64,000 nt of DNA, taken from positions 1,105,594 to 1,169,593 of the forward strand of contig NZ_JAHKPV010000001.1 of NCBI RefSeq assembly GCF_018860765.1. Direction: 5' to 3'. A program made the position numbers and the translations under genes. This document shows positions 54,694-63,320 of the stretch, in pieces (the first letter of the stretch is position 1; each line of letters starts with the position of its first letter). The DNA is from Marinobacter salexigens (GTDB taxonomy: Bacteria; Pseudomonadota; Gammaproteobacteria; Pseudomonadales; Oleiphilaceae). Below the pieces are notes generated by a model. It searched no databases, was not told where the DNA came from, and was given only the letters and a program-made list of their open reading frames with translations.

Positions 54694-56201
54694 CAGGCCT
54701 CCGGCGAGTTAGCCAGCGGTAATGCCAGCACCAGATTGTAGGACTGTGTCGCGCCGCGTATCTGTAGCTCACCTCCCAACCGGTACGTAGATACGAAAAG
54801 CAAAAGAAGAGCTACCTGTTGGTCCAAAAACGGACGGGAAAGCCTAGTGAGTGGCGCTAACAGGTGAGCGTACAGCTTCAACGGAGCTTCGCAGGATAGA
54901 ATCAGACTGTGTTCGGAGGTTTGGTTCAAATTCAGGCTGCGCCAGCTCAGCCCGGAAGCCGTGAGAAGAGTCGTGAGCGCCTCACAGAGCATGAGCAGTA
55001 TCGAGGAGGCTGGTGCGTTGCTGCCATGTTCATACTCGGGCTCTTCAGAACGCTGCAATGCCGCACGAATAGCCGCCCCATCAATCTCGGTGTGCATGGA
55101 TGCGGCTACCTGCAAGCGCTTTAGTTGCCTGTGCACCTGTTCGTCAAACTGTTGAATAAGATCGTTTTCAAGGCTGGTCTCCAAGCTCGCCCTGAGGTGT
55201 GATGTGTTGGCAAACAAGCATGGAATGGTGTCCAGAGCTTGTAAGAAACGTGACATTACCGGGGCGCCAGCGGCTGTATCCACAGGTTCTGAAAGGTTGC
55301 TCAACAGCAATTCGCGGCGTTTGTCGCGCAACCCGTTGAACTGATGTTCCAGCTGCGAGAGCGTGTTTTCCCGTGCGGACGCCAAGGTTAAGTGTCGAGC
55401 GATGGCCTCTTGAAAGAGCGGCAACAGCTCCGTCGCTCGCCAAGGTTTTTTCTGATATCGAAAAATGCCGCCCTCGTTAACGGCGTCAAGCGCAACATTT
55501 ACCTCGCCGTAAGCCGAGGTCAGAATGCGAACGGTTGCTGGGTGGGACTGTTTAAGTTCATCGAGAAGCTCTTTACCCTGCATGCCCGGCATGCGCTGGT
55601 CTGTCATTATCACCGCGAGCGTTCCGGAAATGGATTGAATGAGCTTGAGGGCCTGCTCAGCACTGTCGGCGCACAGCACACGAAAGTCATTCTGCATTCG
55701 CTCCAGCTGGCGGGCGAGATACTTGGTGGCTGTGGGTTCATCGTCGACTATTAAAACCGTTGGAACTTCGGAGGCAGCTTTAGGCTTTACCTCTGGCATA
55801 ACGTATTCATTGCTCTTGCGGGCGAGTGCTGAGGTTAAAACATGCGAGCGCACTAGGTCCGGGTCCAATGGCTGTTCGAAACAGCGATCAATCAGGCGTT
55901 TTTCCAGCAGAGAAACCAATACGTCCAACGGAACTGCATCGCTAATGAGAATTTTCAGTAGGTCTGGGTGTGTATCGCGTGCATGGGTCAAAAGTGGGGA
56001 GTTGGTTTGGCTCGACGGCTGGCTCGTTAGAATAAACAGTGCATGCGGTAGCACGGAGCGCTCTTTAAGGGCCGCGATAGCAGCCTGATCGGTTTCAAAT
56101 GCGTCAATTTTAAGCTTGTTGCCAAGCTCTCCCTCCAACGCTGCGAGAGCCTGCTTGCTTTCGTAGCGAAGGAAAATCTGTGGTTCTTCCGTAATGGCCA
56201 T
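54693..56201 (-). CDS. Double-receiver response regulator with unusual C-terminal domain
   Basis: 502 residues. Residues 5-125 look like a degenerate receiver without an aspartate pocket. Residues 147-265 are a canonical receiver: IVDDEP (Asp153/154), phospho-acceptor Asp201 in MTDQRMPG, and KKPW (Lys252). The C-terminal 230 residues are helical, then a segment FVSTYRLGGELQIRG followed by YNLVLALPL reminiscent of a worn histidine-kinase ATPase end. No DNA-binding domain. It probably relays to the neighbouring kinase or regulator. First gene of the operon. Confidence 0.82.
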   Translation of the reverse strand: MAITEEPQIFLRYESKQALAALEGELGNKLKIDAFETDQAAIAALKERSVLPHALFILTSQPSSQTNSPLLTHARDTHPDLLKILISDAVPLDVLVSLLEKRLIDRCFEQPLDPDLVRSHVLTSALARKSNEYVMPEVKPKAASEVPTVLIVDDEPTATKYLARQLERMQNDFRVLCADSAEQALKLIQSISGTLAVIMTDQRMPGMQGKELLDELKQSHPATVRILTSAYGEVNVALDAVNEGGIFRYQKKPWRATELLPLFQEAIARHLTLASARENTLSQLEHQFNGLRDKRRELLLSNLSEPVDTAAGAPVMSRFLQALDTIPCLFANTSHLRASLETSLENDLIQQFDEQVHRQLKRLQVAASMHTEIDGAAIRAALQRSEEPEYEHGSNAPASSILLMLCEALTTLLTASGLSWRSLNLNQTSEHSLILSCEAPLKLYAHLLAPLTRLSRPFLDQQVALLLLFVSTYRLGGELQIRGATQSYNLVLALPLANSPEA

Positions 56202-56260
56202 GCTGGGTGCAATCCTGAAAATCCGCTTAATAAGGAGATTAGCAACGTGCGCAAAATTTG

Positions 56261-56279
56261 TTGTAGGAATTTCCTACAA
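56261..56279. promoter_or_regulatory. 19-bp perfect inverted repeat between regulator operon and fumC
   Basis: TTGTAGGAATTTCCTACAA: two 9-bp arms around a single central T, 60 bp before the start of the regulator operon and 150 bp before fumC. The length suits a dimeric LuxR/NarL regulator, and the operon encodes one, so autoregulation is a reasonable inference. Confidence 0.6.
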
Positions 56280-56429
56280 ATGTGCCGAAAGCCCGAATCG
56301 CTAGTGGATTATGTGAGCCTGTTAGCGCTTTCGTCCTAAGATAATGTTTAGACCGCTGGTTGATACACAATCTATGTCGTGTCATACAGATGTATGGCTT
56401 GATATATAAACGGATGCACAGGAGGGAAT

Positions 56430-57806
56430 ATGAGCGAATTCAGGACAGAAACCGACAGCTTAGGCGACGTACAGGTGCCTGCTGGCGCGCTCTGGGGCGC
56501 CCAAACCCAACGCGCCGTTGATAACTTTCCGGTAAGTGGTCTAACAATGCCACCAACGTTTATCTCGGCAGTCGCCCGAGTCAAGCAGGCCGCTGCAGAG
56601 GCTAACGCTAGCTTGGGGCTTTTGGATAACCGCTTGTGTGATGCCATTACCGATGCGTGTCAGGCGCTTGTTCAAGGGGAGCATGCGGATCAATTTCCTA
56701 TTGATCGTTACCAGACTGGCTCAGGCACTAGCACCAATATGAACGTCAATGAGGTGGTTTCGGCTATAGCCGCCAGCAATGGGGTACAAGTGCATCCTAA
56801 TGATGACGTGAATATGAGCCAGAGCTCCAATGATGTGATCCCCACCGCCATTCATGTGAGTTCTGTGATCGGCGTGAGAGAGCGACTGCTTCCAGCACTG
56901 ACGCACTTGCGGGGAGTTATTTACGAGCGTGAGGCCCTATTCTCTGACCAAGTCAAAACCGGGCGAACTCACCTTATGGACGCCATGCCGATTACCCTTG
57001 GCCAAGAGCTGCGCACCTGGCGTGAACAGATACTTGCGGTGGAGAAGCGTTTAGATACTGTTGTAGAGGAATTACTCGCAGTGCCTCAGGGCGGTACTGC
57101 TGTAGGCACCGGCGTGAATGCGTTACCGGAATTTTCGGGTCAGTTTGTGAAGTTTCTGAAGGCCAACACCGGTTACCCATTCCGCCCTATGGAGCATAAG
57201 TTTGTAGGGCTGAGCGCACAAGATGGGCCTGTCGCGCTTTCGTCTCAGTTGCGTGGGCTTGGCATTGTGCTTACAAAAATAGCTAATGATCTGCGCTGGA
57301 TGAACAGTGGCCCGATTCATGGGCTTGCGGAGATCAGCCTGCCAGCCTTACAGCCAGGTAGCAGTATTATGCCGGGCAAGGTAAACCCTGTTATCCCCGA
57401 GTCAGTCGCGATGGTGGGTGCTCAGGTTATGGGGCTCGACAGTGCCAACGCTATTGCAGGGCAGTCGGGCAACTTTCAGCTAAACGTCATGTTGCCACTC
57501 ATTGGCGGCAATCTATTGGATATGATCGGCTTACTCAGCAATGCAACCAGCATGCTGGCGGACAAGGCCATCCGGGGCTTCACTGTGCACACCGACACTT
57601 TGGATGCGAGCGTTGGCCGTAACCCGGTGCTGGTGACGGCACTGAACCCCGAAATCGGTTACAGCCTAGCCTCCGAGATTGCCAAGGAAGCCTATAAAAC
57701 CGGCCGTCCGGTTATCGACGTAGCAGAGGAACGGAGCGGTCTTAGCCGCGGGCGTCTGGAAGAACTTATGGACCCGCTAAAACTGACTCGAGGGGGCGAC
57801 GCCTGA
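56430..57806 (+). CDS. fumC: Fumarate hydratase class II
   Basis: 458 residues. Superfamily signatures: TGSGTSTNMNVNEV near 96-109, the HPNDDVNMSQSSND stretch near 128-141, GGTAVGTGVN and the flexible active-site loop PGSSIMPGKVNPV. It interconverts fumarate and malate without an iron-sulfur cluster. AGGAGGG precedes the ATG. A truncated paralogue lies at 48195. Its neighbours make it a single-gene unit. Confidence 0.97.
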   Translation: MSEFRTETDSLGDVQVPAGALWGAQTQRAVDNFPVSGLTMPPTFISAVARVKQAAAEANASLGLLDNRLCDAITDACQALVQGEHADQFPIDRYQTGSGTSTNMNVNEVVSAIAASNGVQVHPNDDVNMSQSSNDVIPTAIHVSSVIGVRERLLPALTHLRGVIYEREALFSDQVKTGRTHLMDAMPITLGQELRTWREQILAVEKRLDTVVEELLAVPQGGTAVGTGVNALPEFSGQFVKFLKANTGYPFRPMEHKFVGLSAQDGPVALSSQLRGLGIVLTKIANDLRWMNSGPIHGLAEISLPALQPGSSIMPGKVNPVIPESVAMVGAQVMGLDSANAIAGQSGNFQLNVMLPLIGGNLLDMIGLLSNATSMLADKAIRGFTVHTDTLDASVGRNPVLVTALNPEIGYSLASEIAKEAYKTGRPVIDVAEERSGLSRGRLEELMDPLKLTRGGDA

Positions 57807-57889
57807 TGGCCGACTGCCGATTGGAAAACTGATCTGTTTGCGCCCACAATCTGTAGATTGTAGACATTCAACTCACAGAAGAGGTCACT

Positions 57890-58540
57890 ATGACATCATC
57901 TTGCAGCATTCCCGGTTTGAACGTTCCCCGGACCCGCTTTCCGCAGCCGGAGCAGGATTTACCGATGGAGGAAGGCGAGCAGCGGGTGGTGCTCGCTGGC
58001 GGCTGCTTCTGGTGTGTGGAGGCAGTAATTCTGGCAATGGATGGTGTAACCCGTGTGGAGTCTGGTTACGCAGGGGGGGCGCCGGAAACTGCTAATTACG
58101 AAGCTGTGTGCACGGGCACGACAGGCCATGCCGAAGTGATCGACGTGCATTATGATCCCGCCAAGGTGAGCTTCGGCGAGCTACTGCGTGTATTTTTCTC
58201 CGTAGCTCACGATCCAACCCAGCTGAATCGGCAGGGTAATGATCGGGGTACCCAATATCGCTCTGCCGTGTTTTATGAAACCCTGGAACAGAAACAGGTT
58301 GTAGAGTCCTATATCCGTCAACTTGGTGAAGCCGGGGTATACTCTGACCCCATAGTCACTACGCTGGAGCCGTTGGAAGCCTTTTATCCAGCCGAAGCTC
58401 ATCACCAGAATTTTGCAGCGCGGAACCCGTACCAGCCCTACATCATGGCCGTCGCTGCCCCGAAAATGGAAAAACTGATAGACGGATTCAGTGACCGGCT
58501 AAAGCCGGAATACACTGATTCCAACGACAATTTAGCCTGA
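57890..58540 (+). CDS. msrA: Peptide methionine sulfoxide reductase A
   Basis: 216 residues. Catalytic GGCFWCVEA (Cys39), GYAGG and GHAEVIDVHYDP are MsrA signatures, plus the N-terminal extension typical of gammaproteobacterial MsrA (longer than the minimal form). It reduces the S-diastereomer of Met sulfoxide. It is 13 bp upstream of msrB, forming an operon. Confidence 0.96.
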   Translation: MTSSCSIPGLNVPRTRFPQPEQDLPMEEGEQRVVLAGGCFWCVEAVILAMDGVTRVESGYAGGAPETANYEAVCTGTTGHAEVIDVHYDPAKVSFGELLRVFFSVAHDPTQLNRQGNDRGTQYRSAVFYETLEQKQVVESYIRQLGEAGVYSDPIVTTLEPLEAFYPAEAHHQNFAARNPYQPYIMAVAAPKMEKLIDGFSDRLKPEYTDSNDNLA

Positions 58541-58553
58541 GGAGAGATAGTGT

Positions 58554-58979
58554 ATGACCCAATCTGCTGCAGGTTATGACCTGACGCCCCTAACGGAAGC
58601 CCAGATTCAAGAGAAGGCAGCCAGCCTGACTCCGGAGGAGCGCGAAGTGCTTTTGGATCATGGAACCGAGCACCCGTTCTGCGGCACCTTGTTGGATAAC
58701 AAGTTGTCGGGTGCTTATCATTGCAGGCTTTGCGATCTACCGCTGTTTAGTTCAAACGCGAAGTTTGACTCTGGCACCGGGTGGCCGAGCTTTTTCCAGC
58801 CGTTCGATAAAGACCATATCCGCTACATTGAAGATACGAGCTTGGGGATGGCCCGTACAGAAATACGCTGTATCCGCTGCGACAGTCATCTGGGGCACGT
58901 GTTTCCGGACGGCCCTCCGCCAACCGGGCAGCGCTATTGCCTGAACTCCATTGCCATGGAGTTTCAGGTAAACAGTTAA
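58554..58979 (+). CDS. msrB: Peptide methionine sulfoxide reductase B
   Basis: 141 residues. Structural zinc Cys57/60 (CRLC) and Cys106/109 (CIRC), [16 protein letters not shown] and catalytic Cys129 in RYCLNS. It reduces the R-diastereomer of Met sulfoxide, complementing MsrA. Ends 40 bp from the convergent exchanger gene. Confidence 0.96.
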   Translation: MTQSAAGYDLTPLTEAQIQEKAASLTPEEREVLLDHGTEHPFCGTLLDNKLSGAYHCRLCDLPLFSSNAKFDSGTGWPSFFQPFDKDHIRYIEDTSLGMARTEIRCIRCDSHLGHVFPDGPPPTGQRYCLNSIAMEFQVNS

Positions 58980-59019
58980 AGCTGCCAGCAGGAATAAATA
59001 GAGAGTGAAAGCGTCGCTG

Positions 59020-60003
59020 TCAGCTTGTGCTGGCAGCGACCACTGTAGAGAGCAAGTAACCGGTATAGGCCACATAAACCAGTAGCAGAATAGAGCCGTC
59101 GAATCGGCTTATCACTTTTCGCCAGCCAGTCAGCCCAAACCCCATCACCAGTAAGCCAACCGTCAGCGCCAGCATGAGCGTCCAGTCACGGTATAGCACC
59201 TCTGAATCCACCGACAGCGGCTGTATAACCGCTGCCAACCCGACGACAGCCAGTGTGTTGAATATGCCCGAACCAAGGATGTTGCCGAGAATTAGGTCGT
59301 GCTCGTTCTTACGCACGGCAGCTAAGGCTGAGGCCAGCTCCGGCAGAGACGTACCGATGGCTACGATAGTCAGGCCGATGACCAGATCACTGACCCCAAG
59401 ACTCTGGGCAATAGTTACTGCCCCCCACACCAGGAGCCGGGAGCTGACAACCAAAAGAACAAGGCCGACAACCAGCCACATGATGGCTGTTTTCATCGGC
59501 ATAAGATCCGGGCCCATCTGAGAGTCGGTTTCACCTGCCAGAGAGTCGCCTTTTCCTCGCATTCCCTGAAAAATCGACCAGCCCATCACGGCCGTAAACA
59601 CACCCAGTAGCACCCAGCCGTCTAGCCGCGTTAACTCGCCATCCAGTAATTGCGCCCCGGCAATCAGGGTAAGAATAACTAATAGCGGGAGCTCTTTACG
59701 GATAACCTGAGAATGCACCGCAATGGGCGCAATCACCGCAGTAAGGCCCACAATGAGCGCAATATTGGTGATGTTGGAGCCATAGCCATTGCCCAGTGCA
59801 AGCCCAGGGTTACCATCGGCAGCTGCCATAGCGGAAACAGCCAGCTCCGGCGCGGAAGTGCCGAATCCTATGATGACCATGCCAATCAACAGCGTGGGCA
59901 TGCCCAGATGTTTGGCGGTCGCAGCTGCACCTTCCACGAACTTGTCTGCACTCCAGACCAGCAATATAAGGCCGGCGATGATAGCGCCAATAGCCATTCC
60001 CAT
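59020..60003 (-). CDS. Calcium/sodium antiporter (YrbG/CaCA family)
   Basis: 327 residues, ten hydrophobic helices in two inverted repeats, each with an ion-binding alpha motif: GFGTSAPELAVSAMAA near 47-62 with GNGYGSNITNI, and AIGTSLPELASALAAVRKN near 216-234 with GNILGSGIFN. The paired GxSxPE motifs carry the carboxylates that bind Ca2+/Na+. Inner membrane. Monocistronic. Confidence 0.93.
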   Translation of the reverse strand: MGMAIGAIIAGLILLVWSADKFVEGAAATAKHLGMPTLLIGMVIIGFGTSAPELAVSAMAAADGNPGLALGNGYGSNITNIALIVGLTAVIAPIAVHSQVIRKELPLLVILTLIAGAQLLDGELTRLDGWVLLGVFTAVMGWSIFQGMRGKGDSLAGETDSQMGPDLMPMKTAIMWLVVGLVLLVVSSRLLVWGAVTIAQSLGVSDLVIGLTIVAIGTSLPELASALAAVRKNEHDLILGNILGSGIFNTLAVVGLAAVIQPLSVDSEVLYRDWTLMLALTVGLLVMGFGLTGWRKVISRFDGSILLLVYVAYTGYLLSTVVAASTS

Positions 60004-60489
60004 AAGTTAGCCCCAGTCATGTTGCATCTGCCCGGTGCACGACAACCTCGAGAACCCCGAGGTACAAGCACCGGAAAGGTGTGCAAGATACCGCATAAGG
60101 GCAGCTGAGGTCAGCCCCTTTCGAATCAAGTGGCGCTCTTGCGGTCGTACCGAGGCGTGAGACTAAAGTTGCGGTGATATTCTGTGCTAAAGAAGAGAGA
60201 ATTCGGAAAAGTGTGCTCTGCGCGTGTCGGGATTATTACCTATAACTCCGCGCAAGCCACTGTTCGTATGCTAACGAAACAACCGCTAGACTTAGAAGCA
60301 GATCATGCTCCGATGCGTCTCCATTGATGATCGCAATGTATATTTCTGCGAAAATCCGGATAATTGCTCTCATATTCAGAACGGACGCACAAGGCAACGC
60401 CATTTACCATGCGACTTGCCCGCATCCGATACACCTCTTCGCTGATCGTGGAGGGGGGACAGGCTCAAAACTAGCTAGGATGAAAACCA
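60004..60489. other. 486-bp region without a supported gene, upstream of mqo
   Basis: It separates the divergent exchanger and mqo genes. Small frames exist but none has a good start, ribosome-binding site or recognisable product. It should hold both promoters; I see no convincing -35/-10 pair or riboswitch. A purine-rich GGAGGGGGGA stretch (about 60449-60460) is too far from the mqo ATG to be its ribosome-binding site. Confidence 0.5.
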
Positions 60490-61971
60490 ATGGCCGTTAA
60501 ACAGGCAGATGTAGTATTGGTCGGTGGTGGCGTCATGAGCGCTACCCTCGGCGTGATGCTAAGGCAGCTGGACCCGTCGATGAACATTGTCATGCTGGAG
60601 CGTTTAGACCACGTTGCCCATGAAAGTACGGATGGCTGGAACAACGCAGGAACAGGTCACGCTGGCTACTGTGAGCTTAACTACACGCCCGAAACCGACG
60701 ATGGCGATGTTGCTATCGAGCGTGCGCTTCAGATCAATGCGCAATATGAGGTGTCGTTGCAGCTCTGGTCGCATTTGGTAGAGCAGGGCATGTTGCCCGA
60801 ACCCTCAAAGTTTATAAATCGCACACCGCACCAGAGCTTTGTTTGGGGCGAAAAAGACGTGGCGTTTCTCAAGCGTCGATTCGAGCGCTTGAGTGGCCAT
60901 CACCTGTTTAGCGAAATGGAATACACCGAGTCCCCTCGGGAGCTGGAAAGCTGGATGCCTCTGGTCGTAGAGGGCCGTGACCCGATGCAGCGTGTTGCCG
61001 CAACCCGAATTAGCCATGGCTCGGATGTGGATTTTGGTTCTTTGACCCGCAGTATGGTTGAGTACCTGCAGAGCCAGCCCAATTTCGAGTTGATGCTCGG
61101 TTGCCCGGTGCATTACATAGACCAGCGCGACAACGGCCGCTGGAAAATCCGGGTTAAAAACCAGCATACCGGCGAGTTAACCAAGCTGGAAACCGAGTTT
61201 GTATTCCTCGGTGCTGGCGGCGGTGCTTTGCCTTTGCTGCAAAAATCCGGAATTGCAGAAGCTCGCGGCTACGGCGGCTTTCCTGTTAGCGGCCAATGGC
61301 TGGTATGCCGTAAGCCTGATGTTGTAAAACAGCACCATGCCAAGGTGTACGGTAAGGCGCCTATTGGCGCACCGCCCATGTCGGTACCGCATTTGGACAC
61401 TCGAATTATCAATGGCGAGCCGGCTTTGCTATTTGGTCCGTTTGCGGGCTTCACGACACGCTTCCTCAAGCAGGGCTCAATCTTCGATTTGTTTGGCTCG
61501 GTACGCACCTCCAATCTCAAGCCCATGTTGTCTGTGAGCAAGAGCAATATGGACCTTACCCGCTACCTGATCGGGGAGGTATTCCAATCGCACAGCGATC
61601 GCGTAGAAGCGCTACGCAATTTCTTCCCGGAAGCTGAAGAAGACAACTGGGAACTGCGGAATGCAGGCCAGCGCGTACAGATTATCAAGCAAGCTGAAGG
61701 TGGCGGCGGCAAGCTGGAGTTCGGGACAGAAATTGTGGCCTCAAAAGACGGTACCTTGGCCGCGCTACTCGGTGCATCACCGGGCGCGTCTACAGCCGCA
61801 AATGCGATGATCAATGTCATTGAACGCTGCTTCCCGACCAAGGTCCAGACACCAGAGTGGCAAGAGCGCATGAAGGTAATGGTGCCCTCTTACGGCCAGT
61901 CGCTGGTTAACGACGAGGCGTTGTTGAAAAAAGTTCGGGAAAGAACCCTTGCTACCTTGAAGTTGGGTTAA
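60490..61971 (+). CDS. mqo: Malate:quinone oxidoreductase
   Basis: 493 residues. FAD-binding GGGVMSATLGVML at the N-terminus, NNAGTGHAG near 52-60 and the MQO elements GFPVSGQWL and GPFAGFTTRFL. A peripheral membrane enzyme oxidising malate directly to oxaloacetate with electrons to ubiquinone. AGGA precedes the ATG. Fits with the ubiquinone genes and fumC in the window, completing a malate-oxidising route. Confidence 0.96.
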   Translation: MAVKQADVVLVGGGVMSATLGVMLRQLDPSMNIVMLERLDHVAHESTDGWNNAGTGHAGYCELNYTPETDDGDVAIERALQINAQYEVSLQLWSHLVEQGMLPEPSKFINRTPHQSFVWGEKDVAFLKRRFERLSGHHLFSEMEYTESPRELESWMPLVVEGRDPMQRVAATRISHGSDVDFGSLTRSMVEYLQSQPNFELMLGCPVHYIDQRDNGRWKIRVKNQHTGELTKLETEFVFLGAGGGALPLLQKSGIAEARGYGGFPVSGQWLVCRKPDVVKQHHAKVYGKAPIGAPPMSVPHLDTRIINGEPALLFGPFAGFTTRFLKQGSIFDLFGSVRTSNLKPMLSVSKSNMDLTRYLIGEVFQSHSDRVEALRNFFPEAEEDNWELRNAGQRVQIIKQAEGGGGKLEFGTEIVASKDGTLAALLGASPGASTAANAMINVIERCFPTKVQTPEWQERMKVMVPSYGQSLVNDEALLKKVRERTLATLKLG

Positions 61972-62033
61972 TATTTGCGATTCTCACACATCGGCGTAGG
62001 GTGAAAGGACATTCGAAAGCAAGGATAGAGCCG

Positions 62034-63266
62034 ATGAGCGAGCACAAATATAACCCGGATAAGGGCTATGTCGCACTGCTGGGCTGGAGCCTCAACGCTG
62101 TAGAAGCTGCTGACAAGTTTGATCGTCGTTATGTGGTCGTGGCGCCAGATTGGGCCGAGCCTTACTGCCAAGAGCACGATATACCCTACGTGCCTTGGAA
62201 CTTTGAGCGCCTGAACGACCGCTCTGTGGAAATAGCCCAAACCCTTAAAGACATGGGCGTGGACGTTGCCATTCCTTTGTTTGAAGAAACGGTTGAATGG
62301 GCGGGCGCGATTAACTCAGTGCTGATGGACAAACCGCGGCTGTTTGGCCAAGCCATGCTATTGCGTGACAAGGCTCTGATGAAGCGCCGTGCCCAGCTCG
62401 GAGGTATCCGGGTGGGTATTTTTGAAGAGGCCCACGACAAAGGCGACGTTATCCGCTTTCTCAAGCGAGTGAATCAAACCCTACTCAAGCTTGATGGCGA
62501 CCCCAACGACCCGATTCACCTGAAAGCTTTCGATAAGGCCGGCTGCCTTGGCCATCGAGTCATTCGTACTCCAGACGAAGTGGACTCAATTCCAGACGAA
62601 GAATTTCCTGTGCTTATGGAATCCCATCTCGACGGCTGGGAGTTTGCCGTAGAAGCGTGGGTTCATAACGGCAAGATCGCCTTTCTGAACATCTCTGAGT
62701 ACGTCACGCTGGGTTACTCGGTATTTGTGCCCGCAACACCGGATCTTGAAAAGTACCGTGACCAGATTCGCGGCGAAATCGAAAAGCTGATCAAGACGTT
62801 TGATATCGATTTCGGCTTTGTGCACCCGGAATACTTCGTAACCAGCGACAGTACCATGTACTTCGGCGAAGTCGCCTATCGTCCTCCCGGGTTCAAGGTG
62901 TTCGAGCTACTTGAGACAGCCTACGGCTTCAATGCTTATCAGGGTCTTATACTGTCTTTTGATCCCAAGACTACGGAAGAAGAAATCAAAGCCTTCTTCC
63001 CGAAAGAAGTGGTGGACGCCAAAGGCTACGCCGGATGCTTTGGCGTATACCCGCGCCGCCGGGTTGTAAGCAAGCTCGAAATTCCCGAGGAAACCGAGAA
63101 CCACGAGTACTTCGAATCCCACGAATTGACGCCGCCACTTGAAGAAACTGTTACCAAACGGACGGCATTCGGTACCCACTGGGGCTTGGTGTATTTCTTT
63201 GGTGAAGACCCATATGTAATGCGGGACTTGCTGAAGCATCAGGAAGACCTGGATTTCTATGTATAA
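62034..63266 (+). CDS. ATP-grasp domain protein of unknown product
   Basis: 410 residues from the ATG at 62034 (AAGGA 8 nt upstream; an in-frame GTG at 62001 is less likely). N-terminal Rossmann-like domain, then an ATP-grasp fold: MESHLDGWEFAVEAWVHNGK near 197-216, IDFGFVHPEYFVT and the metal-binding segment YFGEVAYRPPGFKVFELL near 280-297. Such carboxylate-amine ligases build peptides or modified amino acids. It lies 62 bp after mqo and 54 bp before the next open gene. Confidence 0.82.
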   Translation: MSEHKYNPDKGYVALLGWSLNAVEAADKFDRRYVVVAPDWAEPYCQEHDIPYVPWNFERLNDRSVEIAQTLKDMGVDVAIPLFEETVEWAGAINSVLMDKPRLFGQAMLLRDKALMKRRAQLGGIRVGIFEEAHDKGDVIRFLKRVNQTLLKLDGDPNDPIHLKAFDKAGCLGHRVIRTPDEVDSIPDEEFPVLMESHLDGWEFAVEAWVHNGKIAFLNISEYVTLGYSVFVPATPDLEKYRDQIRGEIEKLIKTFDIDFGFVHPEYFVTSDSTMYFGEVAYRPPGFKVFELLETAYGFNAYQGLILSFDPKTTEEEIKAFFPKEVVDAKGYAGCFGVYPRRRVVSKLEIPEETENHEYFESHELTPPLEETVTKRTAFGTHWGLVYFFGEDPYVMRDLLKHQEDLDFYV

Positions 63267-63320
63267 TCGGGCGATGCATTAACAACTATAGGGCCTGATG
63301 CAGGCTCTGAGGAACATCGT

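Noticed and set aside
60300..60489. Short plus-strand frame upstream of mqo
   Set aside because: No ribosome-binding site at its ATG, no recognisable product, and it runs into the mqo start region.
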